Source: CAITSH01 sp945892985 (GTDB lineage: Bacteria; Pseudomonadota; Gammaproteobacteria; Burkholderiales; SG8-39). From it: 64,000 bases of DNA. This document shows positions 62,539 through 64,000 of the stretch, piece after piece. Position numbers and translations under genes: made by a program. The stretch spans positions 1 to 64,000 of the forward strand of contig CAMDDU010000019.1 in NCBI GenBank assembly GCA_945892985.1, read 5' to 3'. Position 1 is the first letter of the stretch, and each line of letters starts with the position of its first letter. A model generated the notes under the pieces. The model searched no databases. It was not told the DNA's origin and saw only the letters and a program-made list of their open reading frames with translations.

Positions 62539-63348
62539 TTACAATTTTGACAGGGTTCCGGCCGCGACATCGTCGCCAATATCATCGGCCATCGCCAGCG
62601 CCGCCGGAATTGCCAGTACGAACTTGACGTCCTGCCCTGCGCCACCCGGGACGATCGCCACCTCGCCGCCACAGGCGTGGGCAAACTCCCGTGCAAACCA
62701 CAGCCCCAGTCCGCCGTGCGCACTGCCTTTGCCGGTAAAACCCGGCTCAAAGCATCGATTGCGCGCGTGCGTCGACATGCTCCCACCCGGATTACTGACG
62801 CCCAGGACAAAATACCGTCCCGGCGCGAGCATGCCGGGCGCAAAGCCGGCGGGTATGCCCGACACCTCGGCGCACTCGACGGTGACACGCCCCCCCTCCT
62901 TGATGGCGTCCTGGGCGTTCAGCAACAACGCGTTGGCCGCAATATCAAAGTAAGCCGGATCTGTTCTCACCAGGGTCTCTAGTCCGGGCGCCCTGGAACA
63001 AATCTCAAAGTCCGGCTCGGCCGCGAGCTTTGCCGACAGATTACGCACCCGTTTTGCCGGATCAAAAATTTGATCTGCAAACGAATGCCAGGCGACAACT
63101 GCGCGCATGCTTTCCGCCAGGCGCTCGGCCTGGCGCAGGCACAGCACTACGTCGTCGACGATGGCCGATTGTTTCGCGTCCGGAATATTGCCGCTCAATA
63201 AATTGAGGTTACCCATGGCGGGCCCCAGCGCATTGTAAAGGCTGTGCGAGAGGCCGCGCACGGCAAGCGCCATGCCCTCCAAGGCTAGGCGGCTTTGCAG
63301 CATAGATTCGGTCGTGGTGTTCGCACCAACTCCGGAGGCGGCATCCAT
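62539..63348 (-). CDS. Soluble histidine kinase
   Basis: 269 residues, no membrane segment or sensor domain. The dimerisation helix keeps its His (GLSHSLYNALGPAMGNLNLL), unlike the homologue at 59510. HATPase: N box NALLLNAQDAI, a VSNPGGSM loop, then FEPGFTGKGSAHGGLGLWFA (F and G2 boxes) and REFAHACGGEVAIV. It is the first gene of an operon with two receivers. The input must come from a partner protein, since no sensor is present. Confidence 0.9.
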   Translation of the reverse strand: MDAASGVGANTTTESMLQSRLALEGMALAVRGLSHSLYNALGPAMGNLNLLSGNIPDAKQSAIVDDVVLCLRQAERLAESMRAVVAWHSFADQIFDPAKRVRNLSAKLAAEPDFEICSRAPGLETLVRTDPAYFDIAANALLLNAQDAIKEGGRVTVECAEVSGIPAGFAPGMLAPGRYFVLGVSNPGGSMSTHARNRCFEPGFTGKGSAHGGLGLWFAREFAHACGGEVAIVPGGAGQDVKFVLAIPAALAMADDIGDDVAAGTLSKL

Positions 63349-63641
63349 ATGCTCAAGTGTATCGACAACGAGCCGGGGGAACGTAAATATTTATTAAAGT
63401 ACAATCCCCCGTCATTGCCATCGTGAAATCGACGCGACGCCAGCCTGCCATAGCCGCGGGTGGCCGCAACGAAGCTCAAAAATGAGCCCGCTGGCAGGGC
63501 AGAACGCGATACTGAGAAGCATTCCACACTCGCACATTTCAATGCAATCGCCTGGAAACCCGCGCCAATCCTGCCTTTCCAGCCATCTCTCGGGTTAAAA
63601 TATCGCTCTAACCGTGCGCGCTCTGGGCCTAGCGGCGACGG

Positions 63642-63844
63642 CTACTCCGCCTTTGCCCCCGTCTCACGCACCACCCTGCCCCAGCGCTCGCGCTCCTGCT
63701 TCATGAAAAGCGCGAATTCCGCCGGCGTGTTGCCGATACCTACCACGCTCAGCTCCTGCATGCGCCGGATGACATCGGGCTGTTTCATGACCTCGGCGAT
63801 GGAGGCGACCAGTTTATTGACTACAGCAGCAGGCGTTCCCGGCG
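63642..63844 (-). pseudogene. Fragment of a TctC/Bug-type substrate-binding protein
   Basis: The reading APGTPAAVVNKLVASIAEVM, then VVGIGNTPAEFALFMKQERE and RWGRVVRETG matches only the C-terminal third of tripartite tricarboxylate transporter binding proteins. No signal peptide or ligand-binding N-terminal lobe exists. The frame runs upstream only into a minisatellite. It is a decayed remnant. Confidence 0.8.
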
Positions 63845-63879
63845 CCTTGTGCTGCTGCGCAACGCCGATTGGCTGCGAT

Positions 63880-63937
63880 GGCAGGTGACCGGTGACAGGC
63901 GACAGGCGACAGGCGACAGGCGACCGATTACCGATTA
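63880..63937. repeat. 7-bp minisatellite (GACAGGC/GATTACC)
   Basis: Tandem units of GGTGACA/GGCGACA type, four close to GCGACAG, then two ATTACCG units. It lies at the truncated 5' side of the TctC remnant. The sequence to the window end holds no gene. Confidence 0.8.
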
Positions 63938-64000
63938 CCAAGCCAAACATGGTTTCCCTCCGGGCCGTCAATTACAATACCAGCCAGACCGCAGCCTAAC

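Overview
The window is dominated by one very large flagellar gene region (about 1-50.5 kb). It is followed by about 13 kb of uncharacterised regulatory genes and two-component signalling genes. The dense, moderately GC-rich genome, a FlhF/FlhG/FliA control block, near-consensus sigma-54 and sigma-28 promoters, polar-flagellum style FlgP/FlgT proteins and a TctC/Bug-type transporter remnant at the right edge suggest a polarly flagellated proteobacterium, most likely a betaproteobacterium. The exact genus cannot be read from the sequence.

Layout. 1-1455: flaG and the start of a flagellin gene (minus strand), with a sigma-28 promoter before the flagellin. 2213-2778: a mazEF toxin-antitoxin pair. 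2962-7707: a sigma-28 driven accessory flagellar operon (flgP-like lipoprotein, flgT-like, FimV/LysM-like, a second FliK-like protein, a short FlhB-C-like protein). 7732-10680: an accessory patch with an IS3 transposase remnant, an AT-rich methyltransferase, a TPR-glycosyltransferase-like gene with nearly identical 102-bp repeats, and a truncated caspase-like gene. 10919-13099: flgN, flgM, flgA (minus). 13362-27818: a LysM/transglycosylase-like gene and flgBCDEFGHIJKL, with sigma-54 promoters before the first gene and before flgB. 27831-33024: fliD, an unknown membrane protein, fliS, motA, motB. 33079-38121: flhA-flhF-flhG-fliA (minus), with a sigma-54 promoter before flhA. 38338-45811: fliK and fliLMNOPQR-flhB, with a sigma-54 promoter before fliL. 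45808-50517: four further same-strand genes that are not standard flagellar genes: a SPOR/DamX-like membrane protein, a disordered His-motif protein, a coiled-coil membrane protein and a membrane-anchored alpha-carbonic anhydrase.

From 50.9 to 53.2 kb four closely packed genes encode two RodZ-like helix-turn-helix proteins, a degenerate receiver and a small lipoprotein. None of them belongs to a system I recognise. From 53.3 to 63.3 kb lie four histidine kinases and five response regulators, four of which are receiver-only. Both membrane-bound kinases are broken by single-base changes in homopolymers. One soluble kinase has lost its phospho-acceptor histidine. An ISL3-transposase-like gene is embedded among them without mobile-element ends. 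The right edge carries only a TctC-type remnant and 7-bp minisatellites.

How it fits together. The promoters imply the usual hierarchy. Sigma-54 drives rod, hook, export and motor-switch genes and the flhA-flhF-flhG-fliA block. FliA, held back by FlgM, then drives fliC, fliD, fliS, flgM-flgN and, unusually, the flgP/flgT accessory operon. FlhF and FlhG set flagellar site and number. The 50.9-63.3 kb region is the best candidate for an undescribed regulatory system, though its output cannot be read from the sequence.
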